20,229 nt of DNA from Flavobacteriaceae bacterium UBA7446. Its GTDB lineage: Bacteria; Bacteroidota; Bacteroidia; Flavobacteriales; Flavobacteriaceae. Positions within the stretch are counted from its first letter, which is position 1. Each line of letters starts with the position of its first letter. The notes under the pieces were generated by a model, which was not told the origin of the DNA, ran no database searches, and saw only the letters and a list, made by a program, of their open reading frames with translations. Where the stretch lies: the NCBI GenBank assembly GCA_002478685.1, contig DLPY01000079.1, positions 1 through 20,229 on the forward strand, given 5' to 3'. A program made the position numbers and the translations under genes. Shown piece by piece: positions 1-7,675 of this stretch.

Positions 1-569
1 TCATTACTCATACCCATAGACAAAACTGTAAGTGATGTTTTTACCTTCCATTCGATGTAAAATGCCGAAAGTGCTTCAAATTCACTTTTTACTTTTTGCT
101 TATTTTTGGTAAAGGTAGCCATGCCCATTAGTCCAACAATATGGATGCTTGGGTATTGATTTTCATTGGAAAATAATGCTTCTGCTTCGCTGTATGAAAA
201 CCCGAATTTTGAACTTTCCTCTGCAATGTGGATTTGGATAAGCACGTCAATTATACGATGATTTTTTGTAGCTTGTTTATTGATTTCAGCCAAAAGTCTT
301 ACGCTATCAACCCCATGTATAAGATGAACAAAAGGTGCGATGTGTTTTACTTTATTACGCTGCAAATGCCCAATCATGTGCCAACGAATATCGTTGGGTA
401 ATGTTTGGGCTTTTTGCCAAAGTTCTTGGACTTTATTTTCTCCAAAATCACGATGACCAGCTCCATACGCTTCTTCGATTGCACTGTTAGGTTTTGTTTT
501 AGAAACCGCCACTAGGGTTGTTCCCTTCGGTAATTCATCATTAAATTTTTTAATTTGCTCCGCTATCAT
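1..569 (-). CDS. yggS: YggS/PLPBP family PLP-binding protein (partial, C-terminus beyond left edge)
   Basis: Pyridoxal-phosphate homeostasis protein: a cytosolic single-domain alanine-racemase-like barrel that binds PLP and has no known enzymatic activity. Translating the minus strand from the ATG at 569 gives 189 codons without a stop. The PLP lysine motif VAVSKTKP lies at residues 20-27 (Lys24 expected to hold PLP), the family signature WHMIGHLQRNK follows around residue 60, and the frame leaves the window inside the conserved phosphate-binding motif LSMGMSND. About 25-35 residues are therefore missing. The start overlaps the stop of the upstream oxidoreductase gene as ATGA (566-569), which implies one transcript and translational coupling. 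The family assignment is firm; any functional link with the oxidoreductase is not. Confidence 0.93.
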   Translation of the reverse strand, partial: MIAEQIKKFNDELPKGTTLVAVSKTKPNSAIEEAYGAGHRDFGENKVQELWQKAQTLPNDIRWHMIGHLQRNKVKHIAPFVHLIHGVDSVRLLAEINKQATKNHRIIDVLIQIHIAEESSKFGFSYSEAEALFSNENQYPSIHIVGLMGMATFTKNKQKVKSEFEALSAFYIEWKVKTSLTVLSMGMSN

Positions 570-1549
570 GACGAGGATTTTTCAACAAGTGCTGTAATCT
601 GTAGGGCAATCTCGAGGGCATTTTTTCCTTGATTAAGCGGGACAATGACTGGGGCGTTGTTAGTAATGGCATCGGCAAAGCATTCGAGTTCCATAAGAAT
701 TGCATTTACTTCGGGGATTTCAGGATTGTCGAAGAATATTCGCTTCTTTTTCCCCTTTGCATTTTCCAATACCATGTCAAAATCCCCAATGTCTTTTGGT
801 GCGTCGTGCATTTTTACTACCTCTACTTTTTTATCCAAATAGTCTACAGAGATGTAAGCATCTTTTTGGAAAAAGCGTGCTTTACGCATGTTTTTTAATG
901 AAATCCTACTTGCAGTTAAATTAGCGACACAACCGTTTTCAAATTCAATTCTGGCGTTAGCAATGTCTGGTGTTTCGCTAATAATTGAAACCCCACTTGC
1001 CGATATAGTTGATATGGGCGTATCAACCACACTAAGCACAGTATCAATATCATGAATCATAAGATCCAAAACAACAGGAACGTCAGTTCCGCGTGGATTA
1101 AACTCTGCTAAGCGATGCGTTTCAATAAACATGCTGTCATTAATATCGTTTTTTACCGCTAAAAAAGCAGGATTAAATCGCTCTACATGTCCCACCTGAC
1201 CCAACACTTTATGTTTTTTAGCGAGAGCGATGAGTTCCTTGGCTTGTGATACCGTTTGGGTAATGGGCTTTTCTATAAAAACATGTTTGCCCTCTTCAAT
1301 GGCTTGTTTGGCAAGTTCGTGATGAAAAAGTGTAGGGGTTACGATATCTACCATTTCAACATTATCAATTAGTTCAGCTACTGAACCAAATGCCTTAAAT
1401 CCATATTCCTCAGTAATCTTATCTCTTACGGCTTTGTTTTCATCATAAAAACCAACCAAATCATATTTTTCGGATTGATGCAACAAGCGCAAATGTATTT
1501 TACCCAAATGCCCTGTACCCAACACACCAGCTTTTAAGGACTTTTTCAT
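566..1549 (-). CDS. Gfo/Idh/MocA family NAD(P)-dependent oxidoreductase
   Basis: A 327-residue cytosolic sugar-type dehydrogenase. The N-terminal Rossmann fold carries GTGHLG at residues 11-16, and the family EKP motif (EKPITQ) is at 93-98, where its lysine normally acts in catalysis and cofactor binding. The C-terminal alpha/beta domain contains GHVERFNPAF (120-129) and DLMIHDID (162-169); the HD pair is in the usual place of the substrate-site histidine. The GHVERFNPA and LDLMIHDID motifs resemble relatives acting on UDP-N-acetylglucosamine (GnnA-like), but this is from memory and the substrate cannot be read from the sequence. The gene starts four bases after a TACATTTG box, so its mRNA may be leaderless, and it is coupled to yggS by an ATGA overlap. 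It is divergent from pcm. Confidence 0.88.
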   Translation of the reverse strand: MKKSLKAGVLGTGHLGKIHLRLLHQSEKYDLVGFYDENKAVRDKITEEYGFKAFGSVAELIDNVEMVDIVTPTLFHHELAKQAIEEGKHVFIEKPITQTVSQAKELIALAKKHKVLGQVGHVERFNPAFLAVKNDINDSMFIETHRLAEFNPRGTDVPVVLDLMIHDIDTVLSVVDTPISTISASGVSIISETPDIANARIEFENGCVANLTASRISLKNMRKARFFQKDAYISVDYLDKKVEVVKMHDAPKDIGDFDMVLENAKGKKKRIFFDNPEIPEVNAILMELECFADAITNNAPVIVPLNQGKNALEIALQITALVEKSSS

Positions 1550-1553
1550 ACTA

Positions 1554-1561
1554 CAAATGTA
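1554..1561 (-). promoter_or_regulatory. Bacteroidota-type -7 box of the oxidoreductase-yggS operon
   Basis: The minus strand reads TACATTTG, a perfect TAnnTTTG match, followed by TAGT and then the ATG at 1549. No TTG lies 19 bases upstream. The distance puts the likely transcription start at or next to the A of the start codon. Confidence 0.6.
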
Positions 1562-1595
1562 ACAAGATTAGGTGGTGCTTAGGCAGTTGATTTTG

Positions 1596-1603
1596 TATTT
1601 TTG
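1596..1603 (+). promoter_or_regulatory. Bacteroidota-type -7 box of pcm
   Basis: TATTTTTG matches TAnnTTTG and ends five bases before the pcm ATG at 1609, again pointing to a leaderless transcript. No clear -33 TTG is present. It is back to back with the oxidoreductase promoter in a 59-base divergent gap. Confidence 0.5.
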
Positions 1604-1608
1604 ACCAG

Positions 1609-2253
1609 ATGAAGCAGGATACAACAAAGCATCAGGGAAAACGTCACCAATTGGTTTCGGTTTTAAAGCAAAAAGGAATTACCCAAACGGCTGTTCTTGA
1701 TGCTATAGGCCACATTCCACGCCATTTGTTTTTGGATAGTAGTTTTGTGGATCATGCCTATCAAGACAAAGCATTCCCCATTGGTGCAGAGCAAACTATT
1801 TCACAACCTTATACTGTGGCATTCCAAAGTGAGCAATTGCATTTAAAAGCCAGCATGAAAGTTTTGGAAATCGGCACGGGTTCTGGGTATCAAACTGCCG
1901 TGTTATGCCATATGGGTGCAAAAGTCTATTCTATTGAACGTCAACATGAGTTGTTTCGCACCAGTCTAAAGCGTTTACCTGCACTCGGGTACAAACCCAA
2001 GAAACTCATTTTTGGGGATGGATACAAAGGCTACCCCGAACAAGCCCCATATGATAGAATTATTGTTACGGCAGGTGCACCGTCAGTTCCCCAAACCCTT
2101 CTAGAACAATTGGCAATAGGAGGAAGGATGGTAATTCCAGTTGGCGAAACCAGCCAGAAAATGACTATTATTACCCGAACTTCGGAAAACGATTTTCAAA
2201 AATTGGAACTTGGCGATTTTCGTTTTGTACCGCTTTTGCAAGACAAGAATTAG
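1609..2253 (+). CDS. pcm: Protein-L-isoaspartate O-methyltransferase
   Basis: Cytosolic SAM-dependent enzyme that methylates isoaspartyl residues in damaged proteins and so starts their repair. At 214 residues it has the usual family length. The family motif TISQPYTVA is at 63-71, the SAM-binding motif I EIGTGSGY at 87-94, the acidic end of the next strand at IER (109-111), and the segment GDGYKGYPEQAPYDRIIVTA at 137-156, where PCMT proteins have GDG(xx)G and YD. The ATG at 1609 aligns with the normal N-terminal helix, and the next Met is inside motif I, so the start is well supported despite the promoter box only five bases upstream. Its stop overlaps the convergent smpB stop by four bases. 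Confidence 0.93.
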   Translation: MKQDTTKHQGKRHQLVSVLKQKGITQTAVLDAIGHIPRHLFLDSSFVDHAYQDKAFPIGAEQTISQPYTVAFQSEQLHLKASMKVLEIGTGSGYQTAVLCHMGAKVYSIERQHELFRTSLKRLPALGYKPKKLIFGDGYKGYPEQAPYDRIIVTAGAPSVPQTLLEQLAIGGRMVIPVGETSQKMTIITRTSENDFQKLELGDFRFVPLLQDKN

Positions 2254-2711
2254 CGTTTAAAGTTCTTTTTTACAAGCTCAAGTTGCCTTTTATTGTCCCG
2301 ATCTTTTAGGGTTTCACGCTTGTCGTGAATTTTTTTTCCTCTCGCCAAAGAAATGCGCACTTTTGCTAACCCTTTATCTGTTAAAAACAACTGCAGTGGC
2401 ACTATGGTAAGCCCCACATTTTGAACCTGTTTGAGTAATTTTTGCAATTCTTTTCGTTGAAGAAGTAGTTTTCGGTCTCCTTTGGTGCGGTGATTTACAT
2501 AACCTCCATGACTGTATTCTTCAATGTGCATATTGATAATAAAAAGTTCACCTTGCTCACTGAATGCACAAAAACTTTCTACAATAGAAGCCTTCCCAGC
2601 ACGAATAGATTTTATCTCCGTACCTGTTAACACAATCCCAGCGGTGTATTGATCCATGAGTTCGTACTCAAAACGCGCTCGTTTGTTTTTTATGTTAATT
2701 GGCTTTTGCAT
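2250..2711 (-). CDS. smpB: SsrA-binding protein SmpB
   Basis: Small RNA-binding partner of tmRNA (SsrA), needed to load tmRNA on stalled ribosomes for trans-translation. The 153-residue length is typical. Hallmarks are the N-terminal KNKRARFEYEL segment, GTEIKSIR at 30-37 in the OB-fold barrel, and the C-terminal GKKIHDKRETLKDRD (125-139), where the tail that mimics the tRNA anticodon arm begins, ending in a basic KKNFKR. The ATG is preceded at four bases by a perfect TACTTTTG box. The gene converges on pcm with a four-base stop overlap and is divergent from glyA. No tmRNA gene is seen in this window. Confidence 0.96.
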   Translation of the reverse strand: MQKPINIKNKRARFEYELMDQYTAGIVLTGTEIKSIRAGKASIVESFCAFSEQGELFIINMHIEEYSHGGYVNHRTKGDRKLLLQRKELQKLLKQVQNVGLTIVPLQLFLTDKGLAKVRISLARGKKIHDKRETLKDRDNKRQLELVKKNFKR

Positions 2712-2715
2712 GCTA

Positions 2716-2723
2716 CAAAAGTA
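2716..2723 (-). promoter_or_regulatory. Bacteroidota-type -7 box of smpB
   Basis: The minus strand reads TACTTTTG then TAGC then ATG. The box, spacing and following bases are nearly the same as at the oxidoreductase gene (TACATTTG, TAGT, ATG). No TTG is found 19 bases upstream. A leaderless smpB mRNA is the simplest reading. Confidence 0.55.
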
Positions 2724-2776
2724 TAACCTTCTGATTTATGTTTATTATTTTTTAATAAAACCATTATTTTTAATAT

Positions 2777-2804
2777 TTTGTCTTATGCTGTTTAGCTATT
2801 TTTG
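2777..2804 (+). promoter_or_regulatory. Promoter of glyA (TTTG, 16 bases, TATTTTTG)
   Basis: TATTTTTG at 2797-2804 is a perfect -7 box, with TTTG at 2777-2780 as a possible upstream element, 3 bases closer than the usual 19. The box ends 16 bases before the glyA ATG, so the leader would be only about 10-12 nucleotides, too short for a riboswitch. Confidence 0.5.
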
Positions 2805-2820
2805 TTGTTTAATTTCAGTT

Positions 2821-4101
2821 ATGAATACCCACCGTGATGCGCAAATATTTGAGTTAATCGAAGCAGAAAAAGAACGCCAAATAAACGGCGTTGAGTTAAT
2901 TGCCTCAGAGAATTTTACCAGTCCTCAAGTTATGGAAGCCACGGGTTCTATCCTTACAAACAAGTATGCCGAAGGCTATCCTGGAAAGCGGTATTACGGC
3001 GGATGTGAGGTGGTTGATGAAATAGAAACTATTGCCATTGATAGAGCAAAAGCGTTGTTTGGGGCTTATTATGCTAACGTGCAGCCACATTCTGGATCAC
3101 AAGCCAATACGGCGGTGTATCACGCATTTATAAAACCTGGTGATAAAATCATGGGCTTTGATTTATCTCATGGAGGTCACCTCACACATGGCTCACCTGT
3201 AAATTTTTCTGGACGATTGTATGATGCTGTTTTTTATGGTGTAGATAAAGAAACTGGGCGTTTGGATTATGATGTTATTGAAGAAATTGCTGCGCGTGAA
3301 AAGCCCAAAATGATAATCGCAGGTGCATCGGCTTATTCAAGAGATATTGATTTCAAACGCTTTAGAGAAATTGCAGATAGCGTAGGTGCATTTTTGTTGG
3401 CAGATATTTCACATCCTTCGGGTCTTATTGCCAAAGGTATTTTGAACGATCCAATGCCTTATTGTCATGTTGTAACAACCACTACGCATAAGACTCTTCG
3501 TGGTCCTCGTGGTGGATTGGTTATGATGGGGCAAGATCATGAAAACCCCTTTGGGCTAAAACTCAAAAATGGTAATTTACGCATGATGTCTTCACTTTTG
3601 GATATGGCTGTTTTCCCTGGCAATCAAGGCGGACCCCTTGAGCATGTTGTTGGCGCAAAAGCTATTGCTTTTGGTGAGGCATTAACCGACGATTTTTTAC
3701 ATTATATTATACGCGTACGTGAAAATGCGCAAGCTATGGCAAAAGCACTTGTAGATAAGGGCTACAACCTTATTTCAGATGGTACAGATAACCACATGAT
3801 GCTTGTCGATTTACGCAACAAAAACATCTCAGGTAAACAAGCCGAGCAAGCCTTAGTGAAAGCAGATATTACTGCAAATAAAAATATGGTGCCGTTTGAC
3901 GATAAATCACCGTTTGTGACTTCTGGAATTCGCTTTGGAACAGCTGCTATAACCACTAGGGGATTAGTTGCGGCTGATATGGAGCCAATAGTTACCTTGA
4001 TTGACGAGGTTATTCAAAACCCAGAGAACGAAACGATACTTGCAGGCGTTGGAGAACAAGTGCATGCTATGATGGCAAATCGTCCGCTTTTTAACGCTTA
4101 A
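2821..4101 (+). CDS. glyA: Serine hydroxymethyltransferase
   Basis: PLP enzyme that converts serine and tetrahydrofolate to glycine and 5,10-methylene-tetrahydrofolate; cytosolic, central to one-carbon supply. From the ATG at 2821 the protein has 426 residues, normal for bacterial SHMT. It opens with the family-typical INGVELIASENFTSPQVMEA (21-40), followed by TNKYAEGYPGKRYYGG (46-61); the PLP-stacking region is PHSGSQAN (89-96), the PLP-aspartate segment is ADISHPSG (194-201), and the Schiff-base lysine is Lys224 in TTTTHKTLRGPRGG. The frame is open upstream to 2656, but that stretch runs antisense to the smpB start and crosses the glyA promoter, so it is not coding. Its stop overlaps the stop of the convergent gene by four bases (TTAA). 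Certain by homology. Confidence 0.97.
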   Translation: MNTHRDAQIFELIEAEKERQINGVELIASENFTSPQVMEATGSILTNKYAEGYPGKRYYGGCEVVDEIETIAIDRAKALFGAYYANVQPHSGSQANTAVYHAFIKPGDKIMGFDLSHGGHLTHGSPVNFSGRLYDAVFYGVDKETGRLDYDVIEEIAAREKPKMIIAGASAYSRDIDFKRFREIADSVGAFLLADISHPSGLIAKGILNDPMPYCHVVTTTTHKTLRGPRGGLVMMGQDHENPFGLKLKNGNLRMMSSLLDMAVFPGNQGGPLEHVVGAKAIAFGEALTDDFLHYIIRVRENAQAMAKALVDKGYNLISDGTDNHMMLVDLRNKNISGKQAEQALVKADITANKNMVPFDDKSPFVTSGIRFGTAAITTRGLVAADMEPIVTLIDEVIQNPENETILAGVGEQVHAMMANRPLFNA

Positions 4102-5681
4102 TCTTCAATCACAACATGTTGATATGCACCAAGGTCTGGCGGTGTAGTGCGTTGTTTACCCAATAAATCTGTTTGAATTTGTACTTCGATAGCTACATCA
4201 CCCTTTCTGATAAAATCACTATCTTGTGAAATGCGCATGTCATTTTCTTCAGGCATTACAAACGCTGGTTCACCATTACGGATAATTTGGACGTAATAAG
4301 TGGTATCATCCCAATCATAAAACGGATTGTCAATTATAGATTGATTTGAACTTTCAAACTGTATTGCTGTGTGATTGAGCTTAAAATTGAACGTACCCAT
4401 GCCTTTTTGGTCTGCAAAAAACTCCACAAATTGATTTCCCTCAATAATACAATTGTTAAAAGTTGCTTTTTCAAGAGGTTTGACAAAGTTTGTTTCGCTA
4501 TCAACAGGGATGTAATCGTTTAGTAATACAGCAGGTGTTGTACGAAAACTTTTGTTCCAATAATTTGCAAATGTACATTGTGAAAACTGATATTTACCAC
4601 CGATATTCCCATAAAAAGACGCCTGTCCGGCGCTACCAAATACGGAGTTTTCAGCATAAATATGTGCTGTTTTCCCCCATAAATTTATAGATGCACTATT
4701 GTGTATTTGTGTATTTTTTAATGAGAGTGTAGGATTTGCTTTTTCATCGTTAAAATCCATCAAAATACCTACGGTTGCATTTTTGATTGTGGCATGATTG
4801 AATTGATGTTGTGTGCTGCCAGCTGTTAGCCAAATTGCCCCCCATTGTCCTGGAATGTCATCGTATAAAGGTTCTAATCGATCTCCCTCAAAAATAACCT
4901 CACCATTTAAGGTCTCGGAATCACTACTTGGGGTGCCATTAACAATCATTGTAGCATCTTTAGCAACAATAATTCCTGAATTTTTATGGAAATGAATACG
5001 AGCACCCGCTTCAAAAACAACTGTTTTCCCCGACGGAACACCCATATAACCATATACCACGTAGGGCTTTTCGTTTGTGAAAACGAGTTCGCTATCCATT
5101 AGATAGCGGCCTTCAATACCAATATTATCATCAGGATCTCCAATTGGGATACTTTCTTTAATACCAGTAGTAGCATTTTTTTCAGGATACAAAAACAGAG
5201 CGTCTTTTACCAAGGTCATTACTGTAACATCACCTACATCAGAAAAACGCAACTTATCTTCATACAAAAATTGAGTTTCGCTTTGCGTGAGGGTATTAAT
5301 ATCAGCAGTTGTTTCGATAAAGACATACATGCTGTCTTTGGGTAGCAGTTCTACATCTTGAAATGATTTGCCACTCAGTCCATCAACATTTAATCTAAAA
5401 TTTGAATTGTCTCCGCTATCCAAATAGATCTCGGGGATAGAAACCGGATCGTCAGAATTGTTATACACTTTAAGTGTATATGTTGCGGAACTAATTCCAG
5501 TAAAAATGGTATTCAAATAAACGGTATCTCTACTAAATCGCAAATCCGAAGATTGTACAGGGCGAAACGTAAAATCAGTACGGCAACTGCTATACAAATT
5601 TGCCAATGTAATGGCTACAAGCAGCAATAATGTTTGAAAAAAAATGTTTTGTGATTTATTTTTCAATGATTTCAACTTCAA
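4098..5681 (-). CDS. Secreted or lipid-anchored protein with probable right-handed beta-helix
   Basis: A 527-residue protein I recognise only by architecture. A hydrophobic segment (residues 13-29) precedes a cysteine at 33 (LYSSC), so it is probably a lipoprotein, though Tyr at -3 makes the lipobox imperfect. Residues about 40-125 look like an Ig-like or ASPM/SPD2-type domain (SATYTLKVYNNSDDPVSIPEI). Around 215-260 comes a segment of the kind that opens many beta-helix proteins (VVFEAGARIHFHKNSGIIVA), and from about 280 to 455 short N/I-rich repeats (FNHATIKNATVGILM, LKNTQIHNSASINL, FNNCIIEGNQF) suggest stacked beta-helix rungs. The C-terminal DLGAYQ motif is common in beta-helix surface proteins. 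It overlaps the upstream cyclotransferase gene by 26 bases, implying co-transcription; whether it binds or cuts glycans is unknown. Confidence 0.72.
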   Translation of the reverse strand: MKLKSLKNKSQNIFFQTLLLLVAITLANLYSSCRTDFTFRPVQSSDLRFSRDTVYLNTIFTGISSATYTLKVYNNSDDPVSIPEIYLDSGDNSNFRLNVDGLSGKSFQDVELLPKDSMYVFIETTADINTLTQSETQFLYEDKLRFSDVGDVTVMTLVKDALFLYPEKNATTGIKESIPIGDPDDNIGIEGRYLMDSELVFTNEKPYVVYGYMGVPSGKTVVFEAGARIHFHKNSGIIVAKDATMIVNGTPSSDSETLNGEVIFEGDRLEPLYDDIPGQWGAIWLTAGSTQHQFNHATIKNATVGILMDFNDEKANPTLSLKNTQIHNSASINLWGKTAHIYAENSVFGSAGQASFYGNIGGKYQFSQCTFANYWNKSFRTTPAVLLNDYIPVDSETNFVKPLEKATFNNCIIEGNQFVEFFADQKGMGTFNFKLNHTAIQFESSNQSIIDNPFYDWDDTTYYVQIIRNGEPAFVMPEENDMRISQDSDFIRKGDVAIEVQIQTDLLGKQRTTPPDLGAYQHVVIED

Positions 5682-6678
5682 ATAATTTATCCCAATACTT
5701 TCCCGTTACAAAAAAAGTATTGCGTTTAGGGTGATAGGCAATCCCATTAAAAACGTCCAATCGGTTGTGTTGTTGTACTCTTTTCTTTAAACCTGAAAAA
5801 TCTACAACACCTTTTACAATTCCCGTTTTTGGGTCAACAATTACCACCACGTCTTTATTAAACTGATACGTATTCCCGTAAATTAGCCCGTTAGCATATT
5901 CCAATTCATTCACTTTAGACAAAAAGGAGTTATGCGTAACAATGTCTTTACTATCAATCTCCTCAAAAGTAGTAGCATCTAGCCGCCAAAGTTTTTGGCT
6001 ACCATCGGTTTTGTAAAGCCACTTTCCATCAGTGCAAAGCCCCCAACCCTCTGGACTTTTGGTGTATTTAAATGATTTTTCTAGGCTAAAATCCGCTGCA
6101 TTATAAACAAATCCAAGTTGTTTTTTCCATGTTAATTGTATTATTTTACCGTCAATATACGTAATACCCTCGCCAAAATATGTCTTATTTAATGGAAGTT
6201 TTTGAATGACTTTCCCTGTTTTATAATCCACTTTCCTAATTGATGAAGCCCCATATTGCCCAGTGCTTTCATACAGCGTATCGCCAACAAATTCCAGTCC
6301 TTGGGTGTAAGCATTAATGTCGTGTGGATAGGTATTTATTAGTTTGTAAGTAAACGCTTTTGGACTTGTTAGCGCAAAAACACGAATATTTTTTGTGACT
6401 TCTTTTGTGCCATTTTCGGTTTTAATAATTGCTTTAATTTGCTGTTCTCCTGTGGTTTGGGGTACAATAAATGGTTGTGTCAACTTTTTGTTATTCCAAT
6501 AAAAATGATGTGTTTTGGTGTCTGCCAATGTGTTTAGAGATAAACGTATTGTGTCTGTAGGACGAACTTTTTTTGAAGCTGTTTGTACAACAATTTTATA
6601 CGAGATAGATTGCTTTTGCGAGCAACTTCCGACTATTAAAAGAAGCGCAAAAAAGACAAGACCTAACAATCTATTCAT
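5656..6678 (-). CDS. Glutaminyl-peptide cyclotransferase (plant/bacterial QC type), lipoprotein
   Basis: Predicted enzyme that cyclises N-terminal glutamine of proteins to pyroglutamate, of the papaya-type five-bladed propeller family rather than the mammalian zinc type. The 340-residue precursor has a signal peptide with lipobox VGSC and Cys19 as the likely lipidated residue, then an Ig-like stretch (about 25-102), then the propeller domain. Family motifs seen are YPHDINAYTQGLEF (about 116-129), STGQYGASSIRKVD, FGEGITY, SPEGWGLCTDG, KVNELEYANG, NGIAYHP and FFVTGKYWDKLFEVE near the C-terminus. Many flavobacterial exported proteins begin with Gln after signal cleavage, which fits a periplasmic or outer-membrane role (inference). 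It is first of a two-gene unit with the beta-helix protein. Upstream there is only a near-match -7 box (TTAATTTG on the minus strand). Confidence 0.88.
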   Translation of the reverse strand: MNRLLGLVFFALLLIVGSCSQKQSISYKIVVQTASKKVRPTDTIRLSLNTLADTKTHHFYWNNKKLTQPFIVPQTTGEQQIKAIIKTENGTKEVTKNIRVFALTSPKAFTYKLINTYPHDINAYTQGLEFVGDTLYESTGQYGASSIRKVDYKTGKVIQKLPLNKTYFGEGITYIDGKIIQLTWKKQLGFVYNAADFSLEKSFKYTKSPEGWGLCTDGKWLYKTDGSQKLWRLDATTFEEIDSKDIVTHNSFLSKVNELEYANGLIYGNTYQFNKDVVVIVDPKTGIVKGVVDFSGLKKRVQQHNRLDVFNGIAYHPKRNTFFVTGKYWDKLFEVEIIEK

Positions 6679-6741
6679 AAGGCATCAAATTAATGTTGAA
6701 AAATACTCATAATGTTCAGAAAAAAAAATGAACAAAGCATA

Positions 6742-6749
6742 TATATTTG
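6742..6749 (+). promoter_or_regulatory. Bacteroidota-type -7 box of the SRP RNA gene
   Basis: TATATTTG is a perfect TAnnTTTG match, ending four bases before the predicted 5' end of the SRP RNA at about 6753. No TTG is seen at the usual upstream distance. Confidence 0.6.
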
Positions 6750-6752
6750 TAA

Positions 6753-6850
6753 CAGGCAAGTCCTATACAACCAGCTCCTGCTGAATCCCCCCAGGGCGGA
6801 AACGCAGCAAGGGTAAGCGGTCGTAGCGGTGTGCTGTAGGTAACTTGCCT
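6753..6850 (+). ncRNA. ffs: Signal recognition particle RNA, small bacterial (4.5S) type
   Basis: RNA scaffold of the signal recognition particle: it binds Ffh and speeds its GTPase cycle with FtsY during co-translational membrane targeting. The hallmark apical region is intact: CAGG at 6792-6795, stem GCG (6796-6798), GAAA tetraloop (6799-6802), CGC (6803-6805), then AGCAAGG, matching the Ffh-binding internal loop CAGG/AGCA. The ends pair as AGGCAAGT (6754-6761) with ACTTGCCT (6843-6850). The length of about 98 nucleotides and absence of an Alu domain give the small type. The 5' end is set from the -7 box and could be off by a few bases. The terminal helix plus T-run doubles as the terminator. 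Confidence 0.95.
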
Positions 6851-6857
6851 TTTTTTT
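6843..6857 (+). terminator. SRP RNA 3' helix and T-run terminator
   Basis: ACTTGCCT pairs back to 6754-6761, closing the whole RNA, and is followed by an unbroken run of T to 6857. The next base is the A of the SDR start codon, so the terminator and the downstream gene have no separation. Confidence 0.7.
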
Positions 6858-7670
6858 ATGAAAAAACCATACGTTGTTCTCATTACAGGCGCCTCTTCGG
6901 GAATTGGCTTAGTAACCGGAAAACACCTTTCCGCTTGTGGTTTTTACGTAATTGGGACAAGCCGTACGCCTAACAAATTCCCTAATCATTCATTTCCACT
7001 TGTGGCAATGGATGTTACAGATAACGCATCTATTGAATCCGCGATACATCAAATTATTTCGGATTACAGTCGTATAGATATTCTCGTAAACAATGCTGGT
7101 ATGGGTATGGCTGGACCTTTAGAAGAACTCGAAAAGGAGCCTTTTTATAAGGTTTTTGATACTAATCTTATGGGTCCAATTTTTGTAATGCAACAGGTGC
7201 TTAAACAGATGCACAAACAACACTCTGGAAAAATCATAAACGTAGCTTCTTTAGCAGGCGACAATGGCTTGCCATTCAGAAGTGTTTATTCTGCATCAAA
7301 AGCTGCGCTAATGCGTGTAACTGAAAGTTTGCGTTTAGAGCTTCGACACACTCCAATTCAGTGTACTACACTTTCACCGGGCTCTATACAGACTCCCATT
7401 GCTGCGAATCGTTTTTATTCACCACTAAGAGATGATTCCATATATTACAATCAATACAAAAATGCTCTTTCAGATATGGATGCTCATGTTGAAAATGGTA
7501 TAAACCCTACTAAGGTGGCCAAAAAAATTGAAAAGATTATCTTGAAAAACAAATTAAAGCCGCATTACAGCGTTGGACCTATTATAGAAATTCTTTCGCC
7601 TGTAATTAAGTTTTTGTTGCCACAGCGTAATTATGAAAATTTATTAGCCTCTTTTTATAATTTAAAATAA
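6858..7670 (+). CDS. Short-chain dehydrogenase/reductase (SDR)
   Basis: A 270-residue NAD(P)(H)-dependent oxidoreductase of the classical SDR type, cytosolic, substrate unknown. The cofactor motif TGASSGIG is at residues 10-17, DVT at 52-54, NNAG at 78-81, and the catalytic set Ser131 (INVASLAG), Tyr144 and Lys148 (YSASK) with the correct 12-residue Ser-Tyr and 3-residue Tyr-Lys gaps. SPGSIQTP (173-180) is the usual post-catalytic loop. Arg36 in GTSR at the end of strand 2 is compatible with NADP(H) (inference). The ATG immediately follows the T-run of the SRP RNA, so there is no room for its own promoter or a ribosome site other than the T-run. Transaldolase follows after five bases, so the two probably share a transcript. 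Confidence 0.92.
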   Translation: MKKPYVVLITGASSGIGLVTGKHLSACGFYVIGTSRTPNKFPNHSFPLVAMDVTDNASIESAIHQIISDYSRIDILVNNAGMGMAGPLEELEKEPFYKVFDTNLMGPIFVMQQVLKQMHKQHSGKIINVASLAGDNGLPFRSVYSASKAALMRVTESLRLELRHTPIQCTTLSPGSIQTPIAANRFYSPLRDDSIYYNQYKNALSDMDAHVENGINPTKVAKKIEKIILKNKLKPHYSVGPIIEILSPVIKFLLPQRNYENLLASFYNLK

Positions 7671-7675
7671 ACCAT

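Noticed and set aside
629..924. Overlapping plus-strand frames inside the oxidoreductase gene
   Set aside because: They are antisense to a well-conserved coding region and have no family features; several frames overlap each other there.
2656..2820. N-terminal extension of glyA with a hydrophobic stretch
   Set aside because: It reads antisense to the smpB start and through the glyA promoter; SHMT homology begins at the ATG at 2821.
2712..2820. Riboswitch or attenuator upstream of glyA
   Set aside because: The -7 box ends 16 bases before the ATG, leaving a leader of about a dozen nucleotides.
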